The notes beneath the pieces were generated by a model. The model was not told the DNA's origin. It saw nothing but the letters and a program-made list of their open reading frames with translations, and did not search any database. DNA of 25,562 nucleotides from JAKSCF01 sp028279945 (lineage in GTDB: Bacteria; Bacillota; Clostridia; Peptostreptococcales; JAAYPU01): assembly GCA_028279945.1 (NCBI GenBank), contig JANQMT010000033.1, forward strand, positions 1-25,562, written 5' to 3'. Of this stretch, positions 7,113-15,379 are shown one piece after another (the stretch's first letter is position 1; each line of letters begins with the position of its first letter). Made by a program: the position numbers and the translations under genes.

Positions 7113-7784
7113 TTAATCCATCACGTTACTTCCTATTCCAAATACATCCTCCCAATCTTGTATGAATTTATCTACACTAAAATTGGTTAAAGGATGCTCT
7201 ATCATAAATTTGGCTACATCACTGGATACGGTTATACCGTGAGCACCTTCCTTAATGGTATCCAATACTTGCTGACTATTTTTAAAGCTTGCAGCCAGTA
7301 CTTTGGTTTTAAAATTATATGCTTTAATGATCGACACGATATCTTTAACAACTTCAACCCCATTACCGGATATATTGTCCAATCGATTCACATAAGGCGC
7401 TAAATAGCTGGCTCCTGCTTTAGAGGCTAACACAGCCTGTTGAGCAGTGAAAATTGCGGTCCCTGTAGTTTTTATGCCATCTTGAGTCAGCTGCTTAATC
7501 GCTTTTAATCCTTCTGATGTTACAGGTATTTTTACATATAAATTTTCATATTTACTGCTTAAAAACTTAGCCTCTTCAAGCATACCTTCATAATCTCTGC
7601 TCACAACTTGAGCGTGAATGATCTTATCATCTCCAATGATTTTAAGTATTTCATCCAAAGATTTTATAATATTTCTTTTTTCTTTTGATACCAATGTGGG
7701 ATTGGTTGTCACACCATCAATCCATAATATGTCAGACAATAATTTTATTTCTTCCAAATTGCCTGTATCCAAATACAATTCCAT
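7113..7784 (-). CDS. fsa: Fructose-6-phosphate aldolase / transaldolase-like protein
   Basis: This 223-residue TIM-barrel protein belongs to the small transaldolase (TalC/FSA) family. DGVTTNPTLVSKE follows the first strand. The Schiff-base lysine is K85 in NLYVKIPVT, and Q59, Y131 and R134 (PYVNRLD) fall at the positions used by Escherichia coli fructose-6-phosphate aldolase; classical transaldolases have Phe at the Tyr position. It should therefore cleave or form fructose 6-phosphate from dihydroxyacetone and glyceraldehyde 3-phosphate, although many such clostridial proteins are annotated as transaldolases. AAAGGAGG precedes ATG 7784, which is preferred over the 6-residue longer start. It appears monocistronic. 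Confidence 0.85.
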   Translation of the reverse strand: MELYLDTGNLEEIKLLSDILWIDGVTTNPTLVSKEKRNIIKSLDEILKIIGDDKIIHAQVVSRDYEGMLEEAKFLSSKYENLYVKIPVTSEGLKAIKQLTQDGIKTTGTAIFTAQQAVLASKAGASYLAPYVNRLDNISGNGVEVVKDIVSIIKAYNFKTKVLAASFKNSQQVLDTIKEGAHGITVSSDVAKFMIEHPLTNFSVDKFIQDWEDVFGIGSNVMD

Positions 7785-7851
7785 AAGCTTTCCTCCTTTC
7801 AAATTTTAATTTACTTTGGCTTGCTGAACGAATACACATTATTAGTTACAG

Positions 7852-8031
7852 GAGATATTTGGTATATAATTTGTAATGGAGAAATGCAGTTTTAATGAAG
7901 TGCAGCGGAATTAAAACCAAAGGGTTGTAATACTTTGCAGAGGTTTAGGGCTCTGACCGTTTAAATAAAGTAAATAAATAATAATTCTCCCTTTGTTCGT
8001 TTCGCAATGAAAATTATATACCAAATGTCTC
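7852..8031. repeat. 180-bp element with near-perfect 21-bp terminal inverted repeats
   Basis: The left end (7852-7872, starting GAGATATTTGGTATAT) and right end (8011-8031, ending ATATACCAAATGTCTC) are inverted copies with one mismatch. The interior has no ORF but contains nested hairpins: GTTTTAAT/ATTAAAAC, AAACC/GGTTT around the middle, and CAGAG-N8-CTCTG. It fits a non-autonomous miniature transposable element or a structured RNA closed by a long terminal stem. It occupies most of the 363-bp gap between the aldolase and radical SAM genes; I see no gene in the rest of the gap. Confidence 0.6.
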
Positions 8032-8147
8032 TCAACGTAAATCAAATGCAAGTATCTTAGATTATATTGACCATTTTTCATGTCCTGATGAGTGAAGCTT
8101 TCATCACAGTTCTCTAATTGTATTAATATGCTGTCACTCAGTAATTC

Positions 8148-9164
8148 CTATTTAATCAATTTAACTTGATACTCTTCATCTTTTAACTTTTCATTAATTT
8201 TAAATTCAAATATTTTATCAGAATACTTTTTTTCAAAATATGCTTTATTAGATTTTTTATTCCCAATCATAGTTGAAAAGCAAGTACTATTACTGTAAAA
8301 AACTGCTGTGTCAAACTTATCTGTTAAACAACTTTCTAAATAATCTTTTACAATTTCACTTTCCACCACTTGTCGGAATGCCGGATGGTAATCCCCTGCT
8401 ATTACAGAGTGTCCTTCACTGATGTAGTCGCTGCTTTTTAAACCCACTCGAATGACTTTTATCCCGGCATTTTTTAAAATCAAGTACATTTCTTTCGTTG
8501 TCTTCAATACGCCCTCTTTCGTAAAAGGTTTATAAGTGCCTCGATGGTACATATTTTCAAGCTCTGTTTCCTTCAGAACTATGGTAGGATAAAGCCTTGC
8601 TACAGCCGGCTTTAAATTGACGGTTCTTCTGGCTGATGTTATGGCCTTATCATAGCTATCTCCGGGCAATCCAATCATAAGTTGTATCCCCAGCTTAAAT
8701 CCATAAGCATGAATGAGATGAGCACTTTTTTCAACAACGTCGCTGCTATGGCCGCGGTTGGATAATTTCAGCACGTCTTCATCAAAGGATTGAACGCCCA
8801 GTTCTATGGTATTGACTTCATAGTCTTTTAAATGGATCAGTATTTCATCATCTATATAATCGGGTCTTGTAGACAATCGTATTTCATCTATTAATCCTTT
8901 GCCTTTATATTCTTTTGCAATTTTAAGATATTTCTTTTGATCTTCAATGGGCATTCCGGTAAATGAACCTCCAAAGAAGGCAATTTCAATGGTTTTCATG
9001 TCTTTTTTCAGTAGGGTGCTTAGATAAGTTTCAATGGTTTGAATGATGCCTTTTTCTTCTAACGGCTTAAGCTTTGCTGTTATTGTTTTTTGGTTGCAGA
9101 ACACACAATCGTTAGGACACCCAATGTGGGGCAAAAATACGGGTATGATAGCATGTGTCTTCAT
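8148..9164 (-). CDS. Radical SAM protein, Elp3/COG1243-like
   Basis: This 338-residue protein has the 4Fe-4S/SAM motif CPNDCVFC (C16, C20, C23), followed by FFGGSFTG at about residue 61 and IRLSTRPDYID, GVQSF and LGIQLMIGLPG, the order seen in the radical SAM barrel of Elp3-like proteins. The C-terminal acetyltransferase domain of true Elp3 is missing. Clostridial proteins of this length are usually annotated as Elp3-like radical SAM enzymes of uncertain, possibly tRNA-modifying, function. ATG 9164 is preferred, with AGGTG shortly upstream, over an in-frame GTG three codons earlier. Confidence 0.85.
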   Translation of the reverse strand: MKTHAIIPVFLPHIGCPNDCVFCNQKTITAKLKPLEEKGIIQTIETYLSTLLKKDMKTIEIAFFGGSFTGMPIEDQKKYLKIAKEYKGKGLIDEIRLSTRPDYIDDEILIHLKDYEVNTIELGVQSFDEDVLKLSNRGHSSDVVEKSAHLIHAYGFKLGIQLMIGLPGDSYDKAITSARRTVNLKPAVARLYPTIVLKETELENMYHRGTYKPFTKEGVLKTTKEMYLILKNAGIKVIRVGLKSSDYISEGHSVIAGDYHPAFRQVVESEIVKDYLESCLTDKFDTAVFYSNSTCFSTMIGNKKSNKAYFEKKYSDKIFEFKINEKLKDEEYQVKLIK

Positions 9165-9181
9165 ATATGTCACCTACTTTT

Positions 9182-9269
9182 AATGAATAATTAATAAGTA
9201 TTCGTTAATAATTATGGATAATTTTCTACGAAAATATTTTGCGTAGCAAAATCACCTTAATTATTCATT
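9182..9269. repeat. 88-bp palindromic intergenic element
   Basis: Outer arms AATGAATAATTAA (9182-9194) and TTAATTATTCATT (9257-9269) are perfect inverted repeats. An inner stem TTTTCTACG (9222-9230) pairs with CGTAGcAAAA (9242-9251). The whole stretch can fold into one long imperfect hairpin. Tandem-like copies of ATTATTCATT and TTAATTATTAATTG continue to the right and encode the last codons and stop of the neighbouring gene. A small palindromic repeat of the MITE kind is likely; copy number is unknown. Confidence 0.5.
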
Positions 9270-9277
9270 ATTCATTG

Positions 9278-9982
9278 TTAATTATTAATTGTTACAATAG
9301 ATCCTATATCCTCTAAAAGGTAATCTGTAAAATATTTGACATCGAAACCTTTTCTGTCTATAAATTGTTTTATCTTCATATAATCCGGATGATGCTCTAA
9401 ATTACCATTGAAAAGAATGGTATTGCCTATTTTACCGCTTGCACCTCCCAAAAAACCGTACTCAAACCCTTCAAGTCTTACAGAGCCCTGTTGAATCTCT
9501 AAAACGTCTATGTTATACATTTTTAGAACACGGCTTAGTCCTTTATCTGAAGTGATCACCGAGTCATCATCTATTACCACAAGGCTGCAATTGGTATAGC
9601 CTTGTTTAACATGGAGAATCTTTAATCCTTTTCGATGGGCTGAATCCAATACTGCCGCATCCGTATATTTAGTATTATGTATAAAATAATTTCCCATATG
9701 AACAGCATTATATATTATATTGCTTGGATAGCTGTATCCTAATAAGGATGCACCTTCTTCATATTTAATTTTATTGATTTCCAAATCTTTCTGTAATAAT
9801 TTGAGTTGTTCTTTAGCAATAATAATTTCTTCTCCAACTTTACATATATAAATATCCGTATGAGAAGAAACGGCCTTATATACTGCATTGGTTTTCTTGA
9901 CGTTTATGACATTATAACTGCTGTTTTTTAGGTATTCTTTTATTATTGGATTAGCTTTTTCTGATATCAATACACTGTTCAT
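9278..9982 (-). CDS. DUF6873-like GME-fold protein of unknown function
   Basis: This 234-residue conserved clostridial-type protein looks like the DUF6873 family, which is assigned to the guanidine-modifying-enzyme (amidinotransferase/deiminase) fold. Visible motifs are SSHTDIYICKVG (39-50), GYTNCSLVVIDDDSVITSDKGL (128-149, with C132), YGFLGGASG (175-183) and GNLEHHPD (193-200). The His/Asp pair in HTD and the Cys and His residues resemble a catalytic set, but which ones act is not established. No signal peptide is visible. The ATG at 9982 has a weak AAGGAAAA site about 5 bases upstream. Its neighbours do not suggest a pathway. Confidence 0.65.
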   Translation of the reverse strand: MNSVLISEKANPIIKEYLKNSSYNVINVKKTNAVYKAVSSHTDIYICKVGEEIIIAKEQLKLLQKDLEINKIKYEEGASLLGYSYPSNIIYNAVHMGNYFIHNTKYTDAAVLDSAHRKGLKILHVKQGYTNCSLVVIDDDSVITSDKGLSRVLKMYNIDVLEIQQGSVRLEGFEYGFLGGASGKIGNTILFNGNLEHHPDYMKIKQFIDRKGFDVKYFTDYLLEDIGSIVTINN

Positions 9983-10031
9983 ATTAATTTTCCTTTAAAA
10001 AATTTTTCTATCTATTGGTTTATGACATAAA

Positions 10032-10655
10032 TTAAGTGTACTCACTAATATCATTAAATCCAAGAAGTTTTAAAACGCCTTCACGAATCAACTGCTCAGG
10101 AATGCTATGCCAATCATTACGGTAACTAAGAAATAAGCTTAAAAAGAAGGAAAAAAAGAATGTTGGCTGAAACTCTTCGCTAATCATTGTTTCATTACCA
10201 TATGTATGATAAGGCGACAATACCTTTAATAATGTTTCATGATACGTTAAGCTGATTTGTTTCATATCAAAACCTAATTTATTTAAAAATTCTTCTCCAT
10301 CATGACTGAGTACTGCCAGCAATATTGTAAAAAAGTCACTATTTTCTTTACAAAAAACTATGTATTCATCAACGATGCGATTTAATCTTTCTTTCAGCGG
10401 TTCTGTATATGTTGTACCCTTATTTAGCAAGTCTTCTTGTTTTTTAAAACCTTGAGAAAGAATCTCCTTTAAAATCTCTTCTTTACTTGAATAATACCAA
10501 TAAGCATTCCCCGTACTCATTCCTGCTTCACGAGCAATATCAGAAACTTTACAATTATAGTACCCTTTTTTAGCAAACATTGTCTGCGCAACATGAATGA
10601 GTTTATCTTGACTTTTTTTCCGCATTTGTTCGTTTAGTTCTTTATTTCTTGCCAT
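10032..10655 (-). CDS. TetR/AcrR-family transcriptional regulator
   Basis: This 207-residue protein has a TetR-type N-terminal DNA-binding domain (residues 13-60): helix 1 with LIHVAQTMFAKKGYYNCKV, then SDIAREAGMSTGNAYWYYSSKEEIL. The C-terminal ligand domain is divergent. GAGAGGGG lies before the ATG. It lies downstream of and in the same direction as the flavodoxin gene, and a dyad at 10687-10704 sits in its promoter region, so autoregulation is likely. Ligand unknown. Confidence 0.88.
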   Translation of the reverse strand: MARNKELNEQMRKKSQDKLIHVAQTMFAKKGYYNCKVSDIAREAGMSTGNAYWYYSSKEEILKEILSQGFKKQEDLLNKGTTYTEPLKERLNRIVDEYIVFCKENSDFFTILLAVLSHDGEEFLNKLGFDMKQISLTYHETLLKVLSPYHTYGNETMISEEFQPTFFFSFFLSLFLSYRNDWHSIPEQLIREGVLKLLGFNDISEYT

Positions 10656-10686
10656 AATTCCCCTCTCTTCTTTAATTCAATTTTAT

Positions 10687-10704
10687 AGTAATATTAGAAT
10701 TACT
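10687..10704. promoter_or_regulatory. Candidate TetR operator
   Basis: AGTAAT-attaga-ATTACT is a perfect 6-bp inverted repeat with a 6-base centre, 32 bases before the TetR-family start codon and between it and the flavodoxin gene. Position and symmetry fit an autoregulatory operator. Confidence 0.45.
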
Positions 10705-10769
10705 CTATAATCAGCCTAAGTATATGCAAATAAAATCTAAAAACGTATGGTTGATATCTGAGAATTTAA

Positions 10770-11249
10770 TTACTTAGCATTAATTGTATTGGCCAATTCA
10801 CTAATAGCGTCTTGATTGATTTGTGAATAGCTCTTTTTAATTTTAAAGAATGTTTTCAATAAAGTTTTTTCTAAAAAATTCATCTTTTCTAAATTAATTT
10901 CATGCCCTAAATGCACTTTTACTTGTGCATGGTCAACGATACATTTTGGCAAATTGCTCTCCATATACTCTTGGACTTTTTCCCCTTCATCCTTACACAG
11001 AAGAAATATACCCAACTTCTTCTTACATAAGCCATCTTGATGATCTGTTGCAAACTTTCTCAATGCTTCTTGAAATTTTCCTGCGTACACAGACCCCCCA
11101 ATTAAAACCGTGTCATATGCCTCAAAATCATTCACTGAGTCTGTTTTAAGGTTTATCAATTGGGTTGTGCCGTCTAACCTTTCTTGAATAAGCTTAGCAC
11201 ATTTTTCAACAGCTCCGTACTTTGAGCTATAAATAATTAAATGATTCAT
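10770..11249 (-). CDS. Flavodoxin-domain protein (HemG-like)
   Basis: This 159-residue protein opens with the flavodoxin phosphate-binding loop MNHLIIYSSKYGAVEKCAK (residues 1-19), followed by YDTVLIGGSVYAGKFQEALRKF, which contacts FMN. It resembles the HemG/flavodoxin_5 type, used either as protoporphyrinogen oxidase or as a general flavoprotein; no heme genes are nearby. ATG 11249 is chosen because it gives the family's usual N-terminus and has AAAGG 7 bases upstream; an ATG at 11264 is also possible. It lies 114 bases upstream of a TetR-family gene in the same direction and may be its target. Confidence 0.82.
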   Translation of the reverse strand: MNHLIIYSSKYGAVEKCAKLIQERLDGTTQLINLKTDSVNDFEAYDTVLIGGSVYAGKFQEALRKFATDHQDGLCKKKLGIFLLCKDEGEKVQEYMESNLPKCIVDHAQVKVHLGHEINLEKMNFLEKTLLKTFFKIKKSYSQINQDAISELANTINAK

Positions 11250-11301
11250 TTCTTTACCTTTCATCAACTCATACCTCTCATTAACGTATTCAAAACTTTC
11301 A

Positions 11302-12138
11302 TTAACCTAATTGAATATAAACTGCAGATGCATCATCGCTTTGCTTGAGTCTGGGATATTGAATGCCGTCAGGATCTTTATTTTCTATTTCCCTTATAAG
11401 ATTATATAAATATTTTAACCCTTTTTCTTTAGCATCATCAAATAATTGATTTTCTTTGATATACGCATATTTGTCTTCAATTGCGGAAAAACCATCTGTC
11501 ATCATAAGCACTTCCATATTTTCATGAATGATTTGTCCGGTTATGGCATAATCTACAGCTTTTTGGTCAAAGCCCAGTATCCAATATCCATTGGATGTAT
11601 TTTTCAACAGGCGATTCTTGATCAACATATCTTTCACCTGTTCTCTAGCTTCCAGAAGAGAAAGATTTTTATTTCTTATCAATGCCCTAATAGCAGAAAT
11701 CACTTGATTATCTAAGACTTCCAATTTGTGATCTTTATATTTTTTAATTGGTTCTTCTTCTTTTTTAATTAAAAGAGAACAATCGCCCAGCAAAAAATAT
11801 TCTATTTTATCACGCCATCGGATAAGTGCTATTCCGCTGGAAGGAAGATCTATTGGTTCAATTTTCTCTTTTACATATTGATAATAGTGATGCTTTATCT
11901 CTATAATTCCCGCTTTTACAATTTCTTTTAAACTATACTCCATGTTGTTAATATGCTTTAATAAGTAATCATTCCATTGATCTACAAACCATTTGGCATC
12001 ACTTTTTTCATGGATTCTGTTATCACCCAGCCCTGTAGCACCGTCTAAAACCCAAGCACCGGTGCTTGTTATAGCGGCGCTATCTTCATTAATTTGTTTT
12101 CCGGGCAAAGATATTTTTTCATATTTTATAATGTTCAT
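11302..12138 (-). CDS. PP2C-like serine/threonine phosphatase
   Basis: This 278-residue protein retains the PP2C metal-binding residues in order: NEDS (D19), WVLDGATGLGD (D32, G33), LLGDCS (D119), MTDGFSAI (D215, G216) and QSDDASAVYI (D268, D269). It should be a Mn/Mg-dependent protein phosphatase of the cytoplasm. Overall similarity to stress or sporulation PP2C proteins is low, and no kinase gene is adjacent. GAGAGGG lies 7 bases before ATG 12138; the start five codons earlier lies inside that ribosome site. The TPR/membrane protein gene ends 33 bases upstream, so the two are probably an operon. Confidence 0.78.
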   Translation of the reverse strand: MNIIKYEKISLPGKQINEDSAAITSTGAWVLDGATGLGDNRIHEKSDAKWFVDQWNDYLLKHINNMEYSLKEIVKAGIIEIKHHYYQYVKEKIEPIDLPSSGIALIRWRDKIEYFLLGDCSLLIKKEEEPIKKYKDHKLEVLDNQVISAIRALIRNKNLSLLEAREQVKDMLIKNRLLKNTSNGYWILGFDQKAVDYAITGQIIHENMEVLMMTDGFSAIEDKYAYIKENQLFDDAKEKGLKYLYNLIREIENKDPDGIQYPRLKQSDDASAVYIQLG

Positions 12139-12171
12139 AATATACCCTCTCATTGTTATTCAAGCATTAGC

Positions 12172-13239
12172 TCAAGGCATCCAAAAAGAACTCAATAAGG
12201 CTATCAGAACCACAGAAATTCCCATTAACCACATGGCAATACTTCTCTGAATATATTTAATACCGCTTAATATAATGCCAAAGCCACCTAACACCAGCAT
12301 CAATCCACCACATAGCACTAAGATTAATCTAAATGCATCATTGAAAGTCTGATTACTAATTATTTGTATGGCGCCTATGGTAAAAGATACCAAAGCAGTG
12401 AAAAATCCTAAAAATTCAATGTTCCTTGTTTTTGCTTTTTCAACCTCTTTTAAAAAATTATCCACTTTCTTATCCAAATCCGATATTTTTTTTTCATAAT
12501 TATTAAAGGTTGTTTCTACGTGTTTCATTTTTTCATTGTATCTGATGTCCGTTAACTGTTTTCGATAATCTCCAATTCTTAAAGCATAGTCTTTGTTGGA
12601 TGAATTTTCCTTATCTATGGCTTTTCTTACATCTAATCTTGCAGCTTGATGCTCCCCGGAAATGTCCAGCAGTCTACCTCTTGTCGAATAAAATTTAGCA
12701 TAATAGGGTGTAAATAAAATGGCATCATTGACAGCCTGTATTGCTTGAGCTAATAATTCACCATTTTCTTTTTTATTTAAATATCCTTCTTCAAATGCTT
12801 TGGCAACCGTTACAGCAAAGCTATGTAAAAATCCTGCATTCTTCTCATTTAATTTTACAGCTTTATCTGCTGCTTCTATCGCTTTCAACATCACATCCTT
12901 ATTTGTTGCAGTTTCAACCAAACTCATCGCTTTTAGATGATAAAACGATTTAAATTCCATAAATGAATCTTTATACTTTTCAAGCATTTCACCATACAAT
13001 GTAAATTCTTTGTTTCTCCTATAGATAGTACAAATTGCAAAAAATGCAGCATATCGAATATTTTTGCTCTGTTCATCATCTTCAAGTATTTTTTTATAAC
13101 TTTCAAGACCAACATTATTTGTACTGACTAAACAGCCTATGGCAATTTCGTATTCTCTTTGTATATCGTCCGTTAATTCAGACAGTTTTTTTATAATTTC
13201 TTGCTCTGAGCTATCATATTCTTGTAAACAACTACTCAA
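12172..13239 (-). CDS. TPR, coiled-coil and three-TM membrane protein
   Basis: This 355-residue protein has an alpha-helical TPR-like region (about residues 28-212, with FYHLKAMSLVE and AKFYSTRGRLLDISGEHQAA), a charged coiled coil (about 236-272) and three membrane segments (275-294, 303-326, 333-352). The repeat domain would face the cytoplasm if the coiled coil enters the membrane directly. The start is a TTG at 13239, supported by AAGGGGGG 8 bases upstream; no better ATG lies nearby. It precedes the PP2C-like phosphatase gene and may anchor or regulate that enzyme. I do not recognise a named family. Confidence 0.65.
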   Translation of the reverse strand: MSSCLQEYDSSEQEIIKKLSELTDDIQREYEIAIGCLVSTNNVGLESYKKILEDDEQSKNIRYAAFFAICTIYRRNKEFTLYGEMLEKYKDSFMEFKSFYHLKAMSLVETATNKDVMLKAIEAADKAVKLNEKNAGFLHSFAVTVAKAFEEGYLNKKENGELLAQAIQAVNDAILFTPYYAKFYSTRGRLLDISGEHQAARLDVRKAIDKENSSNKDYALRIGDYRKQLTDIRYNEKMKHVETTFNNYEKKISDLDKKVDNFLKEVEKAKTRNIEFLGFFTALVSFTIGAIQIISNQTFNDAFRLILVLCGGLMLVLGGFGIILSGIKYIQRSIAMWLMGISVVLIALLSSFWMP

Positions 13240-13546
13240 ATTATTATCCCCCCTTTTGAAACAAGCTCATATAATTAGCTCTATTATATCCTAATTATTA
13301 CTAAATTTACAGCTGCCTATTATACAATCTTTTTGTCATAAATTCTCCTTTAGTACTCTTTAACAGGAAGGGGTCCAAACAAAACATTGAATATTGTATA
13401 TATAATTATTATAATTAAGTAAAGATTACGATAGGAAAAAATATTTAATAATTGATACCTTTAGGTGTGACTATTGATAACAAAATGAATAGAAAACACC
13501 AATAGCGTTTAGTTATTTTAAATTATGAATCTTTTGAGGTGTTTCA
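13240..13546. other. Intergenic leader region of the sigma-54 activator
   Basis: There is no gene in this 307-base divergent region. A TATAAT-like -10 for the leftward TPR gene is seen near 13284. In the rightward leader, AAACACC (13494-13500) can pair with GGTGTTT (13538-13544), which covers half of the GAGGTG ribosome site of the activator gene. GGTGT at 13464-13468 could compete for the same ACACC. This is suggestive of translational control only. Confidence 0.3.
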
Positions 13547-15262
13547 ATGAAAAACAATCTTGAAATCATATTGGACTCTACACATGATGCTATCGTAGCC
13601 ATTGATGAATATTGCAAAATTACCTTTTTCAATCAGTCCGCCAAAAAATTAATGCATTTAGAAGATAAAGATCTCAGGGGTTTACCTTTGAAAAATGTTA
13701 TACCAAATTCAAGACTGCCTTATGTTTTAAGGACTAAAAAAGCGGAGATCAATCAGACACAACCTTTAGGTAACATCACCATTATCACAAATCGTATGCC
13801 TATCTTAGATAAGGATAATATGGCAAGAGGCGCAGTAGCGGTTTTTAGAGATATTACTGAAATCAAAGAACTGGCTGAAGAAATCACAGAGCTAAAAGAA
13901 GTGAAGGCTTTACTTGAGGCCATCATAGATTCAACGCAGGATGCTATTTCAGTGGCTGATGAAAATGGTATTAATATTATGGTCAATCATGCTTACACCG
14001 CCCTCTCGGGCGTTAAGAAAGAGGATATTGTGGGCAAAAGCTGTACCGAAGATATTTCAGAAGGCGAAAGCATTCATTTAAAAGTTCTAAAAACCAGAAA
14101 ACCCGTTAGAAATTCTAGAATTAAACTTGCTCCGGGAAATAAAGATATTATTGTCAATGCCGCTCCTCTTATTGTCAATGGAGAGCTGAAAGGCAGTGTG
14201 GGGGTTATCCACGACGTAACAGAAATCAAAAGATTGACACAAGAATTAAACACAGCCAAACAAATTATTAGAAAAATCTCTGCAAAATACACTTTTGAAG
14301 ATATTATAGGAAATGATAAGCAAATGCTGCTGGCTATAAACAAAGCAAAAAAAGCAGCCATAACGCCTGCAACTGTTTTACTAAGAGGTGAAAGCGGTAC
14401 CGGTAAAGAGTTATTTGCTCATGCTATTCATAATGAGAGTAACAGAAAGTATAAGAATTTAGTGCGTGTTAATTGCGCTGCAATTCCTGAGCACTTATTG
14501 GAAAGTGAACTATTTGGATATGATGAAGGGGCTTTTACCGGGGCAAAAAAAGGCGGGAAAAAGGGTCTTTTTGAGCAAGCAGATGAAGGTACTATTTTCT
14601 TAGATGAAATTAGTAAGATGAGCTTAACGACTCAGTCAAAGTTTCTTAGAGTTCTTCAGGAAAAAGAAATACTACGTATTGGCGGCAGTGACACAATAAA
14701 AGTTAATGCAAGAGTTATTGCAGCCACTAATCAAGACCTGGAACATCAGGTAAAAGAAGGGTCTTTTAGAGAGGACCTATATTATAGATTGAACGTCATT
14801 CCAATATTTATTCCTCCGTTAAGGCATCGAAAAAATGATATCCCCTTACTGGTCCGTCACATTATAAAAAAGTATAATAATGAATACGGTCGATTTGTTA
14901 AAGAAATTTCTCCAGAGGTCATTAACATCATCAGTGGCATGAAGTGGAAAGGCAACGTAAGAGAATTAGAAAACTTTATAGGAAGAATTATGATTAACAT
15001 GGAAAGTCATGATGAAATTATAGAAAAAATGCATTTGCCTATGCCCGATAATACATTTAAACCTCTCCTTGATACTAAAGATTTTGAAACACATAAGCTG
15101 CAAAACATGAAACTGGATGATGTATTGGCTCATGCAGAAAAAGAATATATCTTAAAAGTACTGGAAGAAAACCATCATAATAAAACAAAAACAGCTCAAG
15201 CACTGGGTATATCTATAAGAAGCTTGTACTATAAGTTAGAAAAATATGATTTATTAAATTAG
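13547..15262 (+). CDS. Sigma-54-dependent activator with two PAS domains
   Basis: This 571-residue enhancer-binding protein has PAS domain 1 (about 3-108) and PAS domain 2 (about 122-230), both ending in the typical FRDITEIK/IHDVTEIK segment. Its AAA+ domain (about 250-480) has Walker A GESGTGKE (281-288), the sigma-54-contacting GAFTGA (328-333) and Walker B TIFLDEI. A Fis-type helix-turn-helix ends the protein (about 545-566, KTKTAQALGISIRSLYYKL). The PAS domains probably sense a metabolite or redox state. It lies 1.6 kb upstream of the only consensus -24/-12 promoter seen here and is the obvious regulator of the buk/oxidoreductase operon. GAGGTG precedes the ATG by 5 bases. Confidence 0.92.
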   Translation: MKNNLEIILDSTHDAIVAIDEYCKITFFNQSAKKLMHLEDKDLRGLPLKNVIPNSRLPYVLRTKKAEINQTQPLGNITIITNRMPILDKDNMARGAVAVFRDITEIKELAEEITELKEVKALLEAIIDSTQDAISVADENGINIMVNHAYTALSGVKKEDIVGKSCTEDISEGESIHLKVLKTRKPVRNSRIKLAPGNKDIIVNAAPLIVNGELKGSVGVIHDVTEIKRLTQELNTAKQIIRKISAKYTFEDIIGNDKQMLLAINKAKKAAITPATVLLRGESGTGKELFAHAIHNESNRKYKNLVRVNCAAIPEHLLESELFGYDEGAFTGAKKGGKKGLFEQADEGTIFLDEISKMSLTTQSKFLRVLQEKEILRIGGSDTIKVNARVIAATNQDLEHQVKEGSFREDLYYRLNVIPIFIPPLRHRKNDIPLLVRHIIKKYNNEYGRFVKEISPEVINIISGMKWKGNVRELENFIGRIMINMESHDEIIEKMHLPMPDNTFKPLLDTKDFETHKLQNMKLDDVLAHAEKEYILKVLEENHHNKTKTAQALGISIRSLYYKLEKYDLLN

Positions 15263-15338
15263 GACTATAGCTTCTTTAACAATCTTAAGAAGCCGTTGAT
15301 TTTATTTGCAAACTAAATAATTGAAATAAAATTAATAG

Positions 15339-15369
15339 AAAAGCTGTTCCCTTGGTTCAGCTTTTTTTA
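15339..15369. terminator. Bidirectional Rho-independent terminator
   Basis: AAAAGCTG (15339-15346) and CAGCTTTT (15358-15365) form a perfect 8-bp stem followed by TTTAT, ending the sigma-54 activator transcript. Read leftward it is followed by CTATTAATTTTATTT and can serve the tiny leftward ORF at 15380-15485. A weaker hairpin, GCTTCTT/AAGAAGC, lies at 15270-15293. Confidence 0.75.
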
Positions 15370-15379
15370 TATGTAATAT

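Noticed and set aside
7852..8031. Riboswitch controlling the radical SAM or aldolase gene
   Set aside because: Both flanking genes are transcribed leftward and the element lies downstream of one and upstream of the other without a leader-like position; no known riboswitch core was recognised.
13306..13333. TTTACA followed by TCTTTT, resembling the sigma-regulon motif
   Set aside because: The spacing to the CTTT core is one to two bases short, AATA is missing, and the spacer has no similarity to the other three copies.
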